64,000 nucleotides of DNA from Nitrospira lenta (GTDB lineage Bacteria; Nitrospirota; Nitrospiria; Nitrospirales; Nitrospiraceae). The notes under the pieces were generated by a model. That model saw only the letters and a list, made by a program, of their open reading frames with translations, searched no databases and was not told where the DNA came from. Within the stretch, counting starts at the first letter, position 1. Each line of letters begins with the position of its first letter. The stretch is from the NCBI GenBank assembly GCA_945865525.1, contig CAMBDY010000010.1, positions 16,645 to 80,644 on the forward strand, given 5' to 3'. Shown piece after piece: positions 9,953-18,005 of the stretch. Made by a program: the position numbers and the translations under genes.

Positions 9953-10885
9953 CTAGACAATCCGTGTTTGGGACTTCGTCCCGGCTTTGAATTCCATGTC
10001 AATAATTTGCACTTCCCCGCTCGCGGAGACCTTAATCGGCAGCGGGTCGAGAGGGCGCGGTGCAGGACCGTCCAGGACCTTGCCGGACGCATCATAGATA
10101 CTCAGGTGACAGGGACAGAGGAACACTTGCCCGAGGACCTTATGCTGGCGCCACTTAAATCCGCATCCGAGATGGGGGCATTTACCGGAGAAGGCGACGT
10201 AGGGCACGTCCTTCTTATTGGTCCAGATGGTCTTCCCCAAGGCATCACGGAACTCCATATCTTTGCCTTGGTAGACTTTTTCGAGGACCGCAGGGGTCGC
10301 CTTTAAAACCCACACGTTCTTTTCAATCTCTGCTTCTGGCAGATAGGCCTCTTTAACCTTGCGCCTGAACTTGAACTGGGTGCCAGCGTCGTCCACCTTG
10401 ATCTTCCCAACATTACCAATCTTCAGCCAGCCGTTATCGAACGGGGCATACATTGGCTTCATCAAATACTTCAGCACAGGGAACGCCAGCGGCAACGCGA
10501 TAAAAAGGCCGATCACATGGGTCAAGTTTGCGAAAAATGTCCGCCGCTTGACGTTGCGCTCCAGCTCAGGGAACGGCACGAGCACTTCGCCAGGCGTGAC
10601 GTGTAGATGGTCTTCCAGGTGAGGAATCTCGACTTCATGCGTCGTGACATAGTCGTCGCGCTTGAACGGCGCGAAGGCTAAGAAATCCGTCTTGGTCATC
10701 GACAATTGCACCAGACCGTCCGTCACGGTCTCCACCGCACACATCGGCACTTGCCGATCCTCCGTGCCGCTGACCGACACGACAAGATCGCTGATCTCGT
10801 GCGACAGCGGATCGACGATGACCTTGGTGACTTCTCCGATTTCTTGATCGGCACCACGGACTTTTGATTTCAGTGTAGGCTGCAT
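9953..10885 (-). CDS. Rieske iron-sulfur protein with N-terminal PRC-barrel-like domain
   Basis: CPHLGCG...CPCHLS Rieske motifs; N-terminal VRGADQEIGEVTKVIVDPLSHEISDLVVSV resembles PRC barrel; start revised to ATG at 10885 (MQPTLKSKV). Confidence 0.85.
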   Translation of the reverse strand: MQPTLKSKVRGADQEIGEVTKVIVDPLSHEISDLVVSVSGTEDRQVPMCAVETVTDGLVQLSMTKTDFLAFAPFKRDDYVTTHEVEIPHLEDHLHVTPGEVLVPFPELERNVKRRTFFANLTHVIGLFIALPLAFPVLKYLMKPMYAPFDNGWLKIGNVGKIKVDDAGTQFKFRRKVKEAYLPEAEIEKNVWVLKATPAVLEKVYQGKDMEFRDALGKTIWTNKKDVPYVAFSGKCPHLGCGFKWRQHKVLGQVFLCPCHLSIYDASGKVLDGPAPRPLDPLPIKVSASGEVQIIDMEFKAGTKSQTRIV

Positions 10886-10886
10886 G

Positions 10887-11693
10887 CTACTTCTTCTTAA
10901 TGGGCTTTGGCGTAGCCACTGCTGTATTCTTGAATGTTCCCAGCCAGGAAGCGAGCGCCACGACGTCCTTCTCTTCCATGAGGTCCTTGTACTTATCCGG
11001 CATCTTGCCCTTCTCGTACTCCTTCTCAAAGCCCTCGGCCATAAAACTCTTGGGGTCGAGAATCTTCTGCTTGATCTCGTCAACCGAAAGGTAGCTGGCG
11101 ATATTATCCAACTCAGGACCGCGCTTCTTACCGCCCTCACCCTTTAGCTTGTGGCAGTTGTAGCACTCTTGTAGTTGCCACTGCTCCTCGCCCAACTTCA
11201 TAAAGTCTCCGGACGACGCGACGGTCGTCGCGGGAGGGGCACCTGGCCCGCCCGCCGCCTGATCCTTCGTCGCCTGGTCTCCGCCTAAATCCTTGAGCCG
11301 CGCCGACAAGACCTTCACTTGCTCGTCCAGCGCCTTAGCCCGCGCAAGCAATTCATCAGCCTTGCCCTGCTCGGTTGCAGCCCGCTTGGGTTTCAGGATC
11401 TTCTCGATCTTGCCCTTTTCGTCTTCGGGATCATATTGTGGCCACATCGAAGCGCCGGAAATATACACCGTGCAGAGCACGATATAAAACCCCACTAAGA
11501 CTCCCACGGACTTGATTCCGCTCATCGGCTTGACCGCCGGCGCATCCAGGATGATAAAGACGACAGCCCCCAGCATGGCATAGGCGAAAAACATCATCTG
11601 GAAGATGACGGGGAATTCGAACACCCTCGTAAAACCTACGAGCGCGCCACCCACCACTAGGCCAATCATCAACTTCTTAATTACGTTCCCCAT
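10887..11693 (-). CDS. Membrane-anchored monoheme cytochrome c
   Basis: TM helices near N-terminus, coiled-coil segment, CYNCH heme motif; start MGNVIKKLMIG at 11693. Confidence 0.82.
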   Translation of the reverse strand: MGNVIKKLMIGLVVGGALVGFTRVFEFPVIFQMMFFAYAMLGAVVFIILDAPAVKPMSGIKSVGVLVGFYIVLCTVYISGASMWPQYDPEDEKGKIEKILKPKRAATEQGKADELLARAKALDEQVKVLSARLKDLGGDQATKDQAAGGPGAPPATTVASSGDFMKLGEEQWQLQECYNCHKLKGEGGKKRGPELDNIASYLSVDEIKQKILDPKSFMAEGFEKEYEKGKMPDKYKDLMEEKDVVALASWLGTFKNTAVATPKPIKKK

Positions 11694-11762
11694 ACAAATC
11701 CTCTTTCCTTCAGGAGGCCTTCCACGCCTCGGGTACATGGCCCGACAGAGACAGGACTGCTT

Positions 11763-13430
11763 TTAGGCATGCCCCTTCGAATCGGAAGGCCGCAGAGTCA
11801 CGAGAATGGCAAAACTCACGACTGCATAAAAGACGACGGTAATCCCGGTGATCCACCAGGCGGCGTACGACAGCGTTGGCGTAAAGGACTCCGCGGTAAA
11901 ATCGGGCAGCAAATTGTACGTATGATAGTACTTCCGGAGCAGCGAGCGGACGGCGCCCATCAAGCCCATCGTCCAAATCGCGGTGAAAGCCAAAAAGATC
12001 AGGACGAATTGGGAAATGAAATCGATCTTCCCCCAGACAATCGTGCCCTGACTGATGGCTCGGTTATAAATCACATAATTGATGACTGTGACGAACACCA
12101 ACGTGAAGGCTGCGGAGTTCTTGGCCGGCATCAAGGCTAAGAAGTTCCAATCAGATGGCAACTCCAACTCCGCCACTAGCTTGGCGCCGGTGGGCACGAA
12201 TCCGTGCGGCGTCAGCCAAATGGCATCGCCCACGACCACCATCAAGAAACCAACCTTGATGACCGTGCGCGCCGACACGGTGAGCGGAATAAAGCGACCG
12301 AGGGTAAAAGGCGCGAGCAACATAGGTATCAAGAACGCGAGCGCTATCGGATCCGGGACTGCATAGTCTGTCAGTACCTTGGTCATGACCAAGGGGAGCA
12401 ACACCATCACGACAGGAGCCAGGATCGTCATCCGAACCTTCTCAACTCCTTCGATGCGCTTCATACTGAGCCAGATGTAATAGTTACTGCCTAGAAAAAT
12501 GAGCCCGATCATCGCGCCCTGCATTTCGAAGAACATCGAGAGCTGGTCGGCCATCATATAGGGACAGATTGAGGCATCGTAGTCGCAGAGCTCGTACGCT
12601 AAGAGATAGCCCATGAACGGAAGGAACAGCAATGCGCCTACACCGATCAGATTGCCGACAAAACCCATCCAATCGTAATAGGCCCGATCTTCGTCCTTCT
12701 TCGCCCCCATAAACATGTAGGCCGCGATCAAACCTGCCACAAACCCACCGAACGTCACGTTACCGACAAGACGGTGGAGGTTCAGCGGCATCCAGCTGTA
12801 GTTGGAGATCTTGTCCCACAGGGATGCGGTGGCAAGAAACTCTTGCGGCGAAATCCCCTCGGCTTTCACCGGGGTATTCATAAACGACGTCGGCCCGTCG
12901 ATCACGAAGAGCGTGATCGTACCGATCAGATTCAAAAGCACCCCTAGGGCAATATGGCGGGCCTTCTTCTCGCCCTTCCAGGCATCCCAGGTATAAAAAT
13001 ACATGTACAGCAAGATCGTTTCGCTGATGAACAACAGTGGATAGATTACGGCGAACAGCAGGTAGAAATGATTGATAAGCCATGTCGTAAACTGTGGATA
13101 GGCCGCCAGCAACACGAAAATAAAGAGGCCCCCAGTCAGGGCGGTCATACTGTAGAGAATAACCGTCACTTTCGTGACCTCTTTGGCTAAGCGATCGTAT
13201 CGGGGATCCTGCTTCCGATACCCCAACCACTCTGAGATGACGACAAAGATTGGAGCACCGAGAATGAACCCAGCAAATAGGATGTGAAGCTGGGCGACGA
13301 CCCATACCGCGGTCCGGTTCCCCATGTAGGGGAACTCCACGGATGGCACGGGAGCCTGGGCATATGCCACTCCGCCGAACAACGCTAGAAGCGCGAATGC
13401 CGCCACGAGACTGCGCTGCCACATTTTCAT
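11763..13430 (-). CDS. Cytochrome bd-like oxidase subunit I (divergent, paralogue 2)
   Basis: Clear homologue of 5987-7765: VWVVAQLHILFAGFILGAPIF, ISETILLYMYFYTWDAW, HRLVGNVTFGG, YYDWMGFVGNLIGV, LGSNYYIWL. Confidence 0.78.
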   Translation of the reverse strand: MKMWQRSLVAAFALLALFGGVAYAQAPVPSVEFPYMGNRTAVWVVAQLHILFAGFILGAPIFVVISEWLGYRKQDPRYDRLAKEVTKVTVILYSMTALTGGLFIFVLLAAYPQFTTWLINHFYLLFAVIYPLLFISETILLYMYFYTWDAWKGEKKARHIALGVLLNLIGTITLFVIDGPTSFMNTPVKAEGISPQEFLATASLWDKISNYSWMPLNLHRLVGNVTFGGFVAGLIAAYMFMGAKKDEDRAYYDWMGFVGNLIGVGALLFLPFMGYLLAYELCDYDASICPYMMADQLSMFFEMQGAMIGLIFLGSNYYIWLSMKRIEGVEKVRMTILAPVVMVLLPLVMTKVLTDYAVPDPIALAFLIPMLLAPFTLGRFIPLTVSARTVIKVGFLMVVVGDAIWLTPHGFVPTGAKLVAELELPSDWNFLALMPAKNSAAFTLVFVTVINYVIYNRAISQGTIVWGKIDFISQFVLIFLAFTAIWTMGLMGAVRSLLRKYYHTYNLLPDFTAESFTPTLSYAAWWITGITVVFYAVVSFAILVTLRPSDSKGHA

Positions 13431-13468
13431 GATGTTTCGCCGCCCCTCCTCACGTGATTAGAATCTGC

Positions 13469-14026
13469 CTACTTGCCTGCCGGTGCCGGAGCTGCTGCTG
13501 GAGCCTCTGCCGAGGTCGGCGCGGCGACCGCGCCTGCCGCCGGCAGGCTCGCCGCATCAACCCAGGCGTGCTTCTCGGGGTCCCAGCCCTTGCCAGCCAA
13601 GCCGAAATTCCGCTCAAACAACACGATCTTCCAGCGATCTTCCTCTGACAACTTGCTCTTCCAAGCCTTCATCTTCGTGTTCGGCACCCCTTCGGCAATC
13701 CGCCAGAACCACACGGAATCGGAATAGAGCGCCATCCGATCACCCTTCCGGAAATCACGGGCACCCGCCTTGACGGGCTTGCCATCCTTGCCGTGACAGC
13801 TCGCACAGTTCACATCGGGGTTTGTCTCACCAATGAAGAGCTTCCGCCCTTCTTCGAGCTTGGCCGCATCGGTCCACCAGCCAGCCGGCATATGGCTTGC
13901 CGCATATTCAGCAGGAGCGGGCGGAGGCGGAACAACCGGCCCGTCGCTTTCCCCTCCACCGCAGGCCACCATGAACAGCCCCATCCCCAACACAACCGCC
14001 AATTGCGTAGCTTTCATCGGCTTCAT
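13469..14026 (-). CDS. Monoheme cytochrome c lipoprotein
   Basis: Signal peptide with lipobox-like MVACGGG, CASCH motif, Ala/Pro-rich C-terminus. Confidence 0.85.
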   Translation of the reverse strand: MKPMKATQLAVVLGMGLFMVACGGGESDGPVVPPPPAPAEYAASHMPAGWWTDAAKLEEGRKLFIGETNPDVNCASCHGKDGKPVKAGARDFRKGDRMALYSDSVWFWRIAEGVPNTKMKAWKSKLSEEDRWKIVLFERNFGLAGKGWDPEKHAWVDAASLPAAGAVAAPTSAEAPAAAPAPAGK

Positions 14027-14082
14027 AACGCTTGCTCCTTTGTTTCAGACCTTATCGGTTACGTTTCACTTTCACACTAAAA

Positions 14083-14135
14083 CGAAAAAAGCGCTTTTGC
14101 CAAGAGGGATAATCACCCCCCACAAAAGCGCTTAT
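14083..14135 (-). terminator. Rho-independent terminator candidate
   Basis: Inverted repeat AAGCGCTTTTG (14089-14099) / CAAAAGCGCTT (14123-14133); on the minus strand the stem is followed by TTTTTTCGTTTT. Lies downstream of the 14225-14764 gene. Confidence 0.55.
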
Positions 14136-14224
14136 TCTAACGAGCCCTGGACTGCCACTCGTACCCCCGCCACTTTAATTAGCCGACCCTGCGAGGCGCA
14201 CATCAGCCCCACGGACCGCTTAAA

Positions 14225-14764
14225 TTATGTTCGTCGCTTCCCCTGAGACTGGCCTCGTTTCCGTCCCTGCGTCCGCCGTGACCGGAGCATTTTTGCCCCG
14301 ACAAACCCGCCGACTACGACCGCTGCAGCCCCCAACCCCAGATAGACCCACTGCGGGACCCGCTCTCTATCATGGATACAGCCGGTCCCAAAATGAACCT
14401 GAATCTTGCGCTCGGTCTCGAGATCCTTCGGGTCAAACAAAATTTTCTGCTGCTGCCGCTCTTCCCTAGCTTCAATCAACAATGGATCGCCAAGATTATC
14501 GTTATGGAGGTGAAATGTCGCTTTATAGTATCCCTCTCCATCCGTCTTGACGATCTGCCCGTAGGAGATTCGCGTATCCTTGACGAGCACGTCAATATTC
14601 GATGCCCCGCTTCCATCAGTCCCGCAGACGAAACCTTCGACCGTAAACCGATGATCCGCTTCATGCGTCGCAAGCACAACCGACGGAAGGCCGCCCACCA
14701 TGGCCATGACTAGGATCCACTCCCGCCATGGCGACTCACTCTGTACGATCTGTCTGCGCCTCAC
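14225..14764 (-). CDS. Hypothetical exported protein with Ig/carboxypeptidase-regulatory-like domain and C-terminal TM helix
   Basis: VEGFVCGTDGSGASNIDVLVKDTRISYGQIVKTDGEGYYKATFHLH pattern; C-terminal YLGLGAAAVVVGGFVGAKML. Confidence 0.6.
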   Translation of the reverse strand: MRRRQIVQSESPWREWILVMAMVGGLPSVVLATHEADHRFTVEGFVCGTDGSGASNIDVLVKDTRISYGQIVKTDGEGYYKATFHLHNDNLGDPLLIEAREERQQQKILFDPKDLETERKIQVHFGTGCIHDRERVPQWVYLGLGAAAVVVGGFVGAKMLRSRRTQGRKRGQSQGKRRT

Positions 14765-15015
14765 GTGCTCTAAACTGATGCCTCTTCCTGTTGCCGAGCT
14801 CTTGTACTCACTTCACTCAACCGAACGTTCAATCACCAACGAGTCGGGCTATTTTAGGGCCGAGTCTTGTAACATAGCCCCTACCCATTGTCAACGAATT
14901 GACCGCATGATCAAACAGAGCGTACAGCCTATTCCATGCACCATGCACGAGCCAACTGCGATAAGTCTAACCTAACGAAGCAAGGAAGAAATTCGTCGGT
15001 CAGCCAGCGAGGAGC

Positions 15016-15411
15016 CTACAGGATTCCGCGTGTCTTTGCGTCAGCTGCGACCCGTTGCACTTCGGCTTGCCGCTCTGACTCTTTCTTAGAAATCCAGGCC
15101 TCCCAGGATTTCCCTGTCGCGGTATCTTCACCAGTGAAGGCGATCGCCAGGATCTCATTATAACAAATTTTTTGGGCAAGGGAACTGCCGGAGGGAAACA
15201 ACTCAAGCGAGGATTCGGAGCCGCGCACTTGCCGGTTAAACAGATAACCAACGAGGGACTGGCCGGACTTTAGCACGATTGTCACGTCGCCGCGATAGTC
15301 AAACGCCAGCTCCACCGCTTCCGTCAACTCAGCGAGCGAAGTAGGCCGAAACACACGGCCCTCGAGCGAGCCAGCCACACTATCGACACTATGATTTTTC
15401 GTGTCAGTCAT
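15016..15411 (-). CDS. Conserved hypothetical protein
   Basis: 131-aa ORF with plausible composition; no family recognised. Confidence 0.55.
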   Translation of the reverse strand: MTDTKNHSVDSVAGSLEGRVFRPTSLAELTEAVELAFDYRGDVTIVLKSGQSLVGYLFNRQVRGSESSLELFPSGSSLAQKICYNEILAIAFTGEDTATGKSWEAWISKKESERQAEVQRVAADAKTRGIL

Positions 15412-15493
15412 GCGGGACGGTCTTTCGTCAAACGTGTCGCGCAGACAATAATAATCTCAGCGGCGAGAGACGAGCGACGCTTCACGCGCGCTG

Positions 15494-16510
15494 TCATCGC
15501 GAAGTTGGGCTCATTGTCAATTTAATGGTTCGGCCAAACCCGGACACTGTGCTGAACGTATCTTCGACGGCGGACGCTTCATAACCACAATGCACCATGC
15601 AATCGGCGCATTTCTCATTCCGCCCCGTTCCGTAGTGCTCCCACTCCGTGCTCTCCATCAGCTCACGAAACGTCTTAGCATAGCCCTCTTGGAGTAAATA
15701 ACAGGGCTTCTGCCACCCGAAGACGTTATAGGTCGGGTTACCCCACGGCGTACACTCATACTCCCGCCGGCCCATCAAGAAATCCAAGAATAACGGCGAC
15801 TGATTGAATTGCCACCCCTTCTTCGGGCTCCCTAAAATACGGGAGAATAACTCTCTCGTACGCTCCCGCTTCAGAAAATGCTGTTGGTCTGGCGCCTTCT
15901 GGTAACTATAGCCGGGCGAAATCATCATGCCCTCGACCCCGAGCTCCATCATGGCATCAAAAAATTTCCGCACCCGCTCCGGGTTGGCATCGTCAAAGAG
16001 GGTCGTATTAGTCGTGACCCGATGTCCCCGCTTCAACGCCGCCTTGATCGCCTTCACCGCCACGTCATAGACGCCATCGCGGCACACGGCTAAATCATGT
16101 TCATCCTTCAAACCGTCCATATGGACGCTGAACGTGAGGTATTTGGACGGTTGATACTCCTCGAGCTTTCGCTCCATCAAAATCGCATTGGTGCAGAGAT
16201 ACACATACCGCTGCTGCGCGACTAGCCCGCTGACGATCGCCGCCATCTCAGGATGGATCATCGGTTCCCCACCAGGGATACTGACGATCGGGGCTCCGCA
16301 TTCCTCTGCCGCCGCCCAGCATTCTTCAGGCGTTAGCCGCTTGTCGAGGACATGGTCGGGATATTGAATCTTCCCGCACCCGGCACAGGCCAAATTGCAA
16401 CGGAACAGGGGCTCCAGCATCAACACGAGCGGGTACCGCTTCACCCGTTTCACTTTCTGGGTAAGCACGTACTTCGTGACAGTAAACATCTGGGAAATTG
16501 GAACGGCCAT
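15494..16510 (-). CDS. hpnH: Adenosyl-hopene transferase HpnH (radical SAM)
   Basis: Radical SAM motif CNLACAGCGKIQYP, SIPGGEPMIHPE, C-terminal CADCMVHCGYEASAV; next to other hopanoid genes. Confidence 0.9.
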   Translation of the reverse strand: MAVPISQMFTVTKYVLTQKVKRVKRYPLVLMLEPLFRCNLACAGCGKIQYPDHVLDKRLTPEECWAAAEECGAPIVSIPGGEPMIHPEMAAIVSGLVAQQRYVYLCTNAILMERKLEEYQPSKYLTFSVHMDGLKDEHDLAVCRDGVYDVAVKAIKAALKRGHRVTTNTTLFDDANPERVRKFFDAMMELGVEGMMISPGYSYQKAPDQQHFLKRERTRELFSRILGSPKKGWQFNQSPLFLDFLMGRREYECTPWGNPTYNVFGWQKPCYLLQEGYAKTFRELMESTEWEHYGTGRNEKCADCMVHCGYEASAVEDTFSTVSGFGRTIKLTMSPTSR

Positions 16511-16636
16511 CCGACTCTCTCCTCTTACTTACGCGATACCCTGCCTGATACAGGGCTGCGAAACACAGCTGGACTTGCCCTGAAACAACATTCTCGGTCT
16601 TACCATACACGCCCGGGCCATCACGCACACGATGAT

Positions 16637-16712
16637 TGGAGGCGCCGAGCGGAGTCGAACCGCTGCATCGCAGTTTTGCAGACTGCTCCCTTAACCACTT
16701 GGGTACGGCGCC
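16637..16712 (-). tRNA. tRNA-Cys (GCA), CCA encoded
   Basis: GGCGCCGTACCCAAGTGGTTAAGGGAGCAGTCTGCAAAACTGCGATGCAGCGGTTCGACTCCGCTCGGCGCCTCCA folds as a cloverleaf; anticodon GCA, discriminator U. Confidence 0.95.
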
Positions 16713-16767
16713 CCGCGCGCATTATAGTCTAGGCAGAGGATGAGAGGCCAGAGGCGAGAGGAACGAT

Positions 16768-17952
16768 CTAGGATTTACTAGAAAAAACCGGGATTTCTTT
16801 TCCAAGCGTCGAGGGCCGATCCGACTCCGGGGCCATCAACTCCCATCCTTCCTTCGACGAGACGACGGCTTCCCCGTTTCCCTCAGCCTCTTTTTCTTTG
16901 GCCATCTGCTCGACCTCTTCAATCAGCGTGTCCATCAACTCTTCGATGGGCACCTTACGGACGAGCTTGCCTTTCTTGAAGAGGATACCCTTGCCTTCAC
17001 CGCCGGCAATCCCGATATCCGCTTCCTTGCCCTCACCAATCCCGTTGACGACACAGCCGAGGACCGACACATTGAGCGGGGTCTTAATATGACCCAGCTT
17101 CTTTTCTAATTCATTGGCCAGCTTCACCACATCGATCTCGACGCGGCCACAAGTTGGACAGGCGATGACATTGATCCCACGATGGCGCAGTTCGAGCGAC
17201 TTCAGAATCTCGAACCCCACCTTCACTTCCTCGACTGGATTAGCAGCCAAAGATACACGCAAGGTGTCGCCGATACCCTGCGAGAGCAAGTAGCCGAGCC
17301 CCATGGTCGACTTAACGGCTCCCGTCATCGCAGTGCCCGCCTCCGTAATCCCGATGTGCAAGGGATAATCAGACTGGTGCGCAAACAACCAATAGGCATC
17401 AATCGCATGGTGCACATCGGACGCCTTCAGCGAGACCTTCATATTCGTGAAGCCCACGTCCTCTAACGCATGTACGGCATTGAGCGCCGACTCGGCCAAG
17501 GCTTCCGGAGACGGCCAGCCATACTTATCCAGTAAAGGACGCTCGAGCGAGCCCCCATTCACACCGATGCGGAGGGGAATCCCGCGCTCGTTGACGGCCT
17601 TAATCACTTCTTGGACTTTCCACCAGGCCCCGATATTGCCGGGGTTGATCCGAACGCAGTCAACAGTCTCGGCAGCCTTCACCGCCAGCCGGTGGTCAAA
17701 ATGGATATCCGCGATCAACGGCACCGTCATGGCCGCTTTGATCTGGGGGAGCACCGCTGCCGCCTCATCGTCTGGGACAGCCACACGGATGACTTCGCAC
17801 CCGGCCGCCTCCAGCTGACGAATTTCCTCGATCGTGGCAACAACATTACGCGTGTCAGTTGAACACATCGACTGCACAGAGATCGGGGCGTCTCCGCCGA
17901 TCTTCAGCTTGCCGACCGTGACCTGCCTAGTTTTCCGTCGCGTAATATGCAT
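16768..17952 (-). CDS. ispG: 4-hydroxy-3-methylbut-2-en-1-yl diphosphate synthase (IspG/GcpE)
   Basis: MHITRRKTRQVTVGKLKIGGDAPISVQSMCSTDT; ACPTCGR and GCVVNGIGE motifs. Confidence 0.95.
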   Translation of the reverse strand: MHITRRKTRQVTVGKLKIGGDAPISVQSMCSTDTRNVVATIEEIRQLEAAGCEVIRVAVPDDEAAAVLPQIKAAMTVPLIADIHFDHRLAVKAAETVDCVRINPGNIGAWWKVQEVIKAVNERGIPLRIGVNGGSLERPLLDKYGWPSPEALAESALNAVHALEDVGFTNMKVSLKASDVHHAIDAYWLFAHQSDYPLHIGITEAGTAMTGAVKSTMGLGYLLSQGIGDTLRVSLAANPVEEVKVGFEILKSLELRHRGINVIACPTCGRVEIDVVKLANELEKKLGHIKTPLNVSVLGCVVNGIGEGKEADIGIAGGEGKGILFKKGKLVRKVPIEELMDTLIEEVEQMAKEKEAEGNGEAVVSSKEGWELMAPESDRPSTLGKEIPVFSSKS

Positions 17953-18005
17953 GACTGATATTCGTCCGGTACGTTTGTCTTTCTACGTATTCATTTTGAC
18001 GTACA

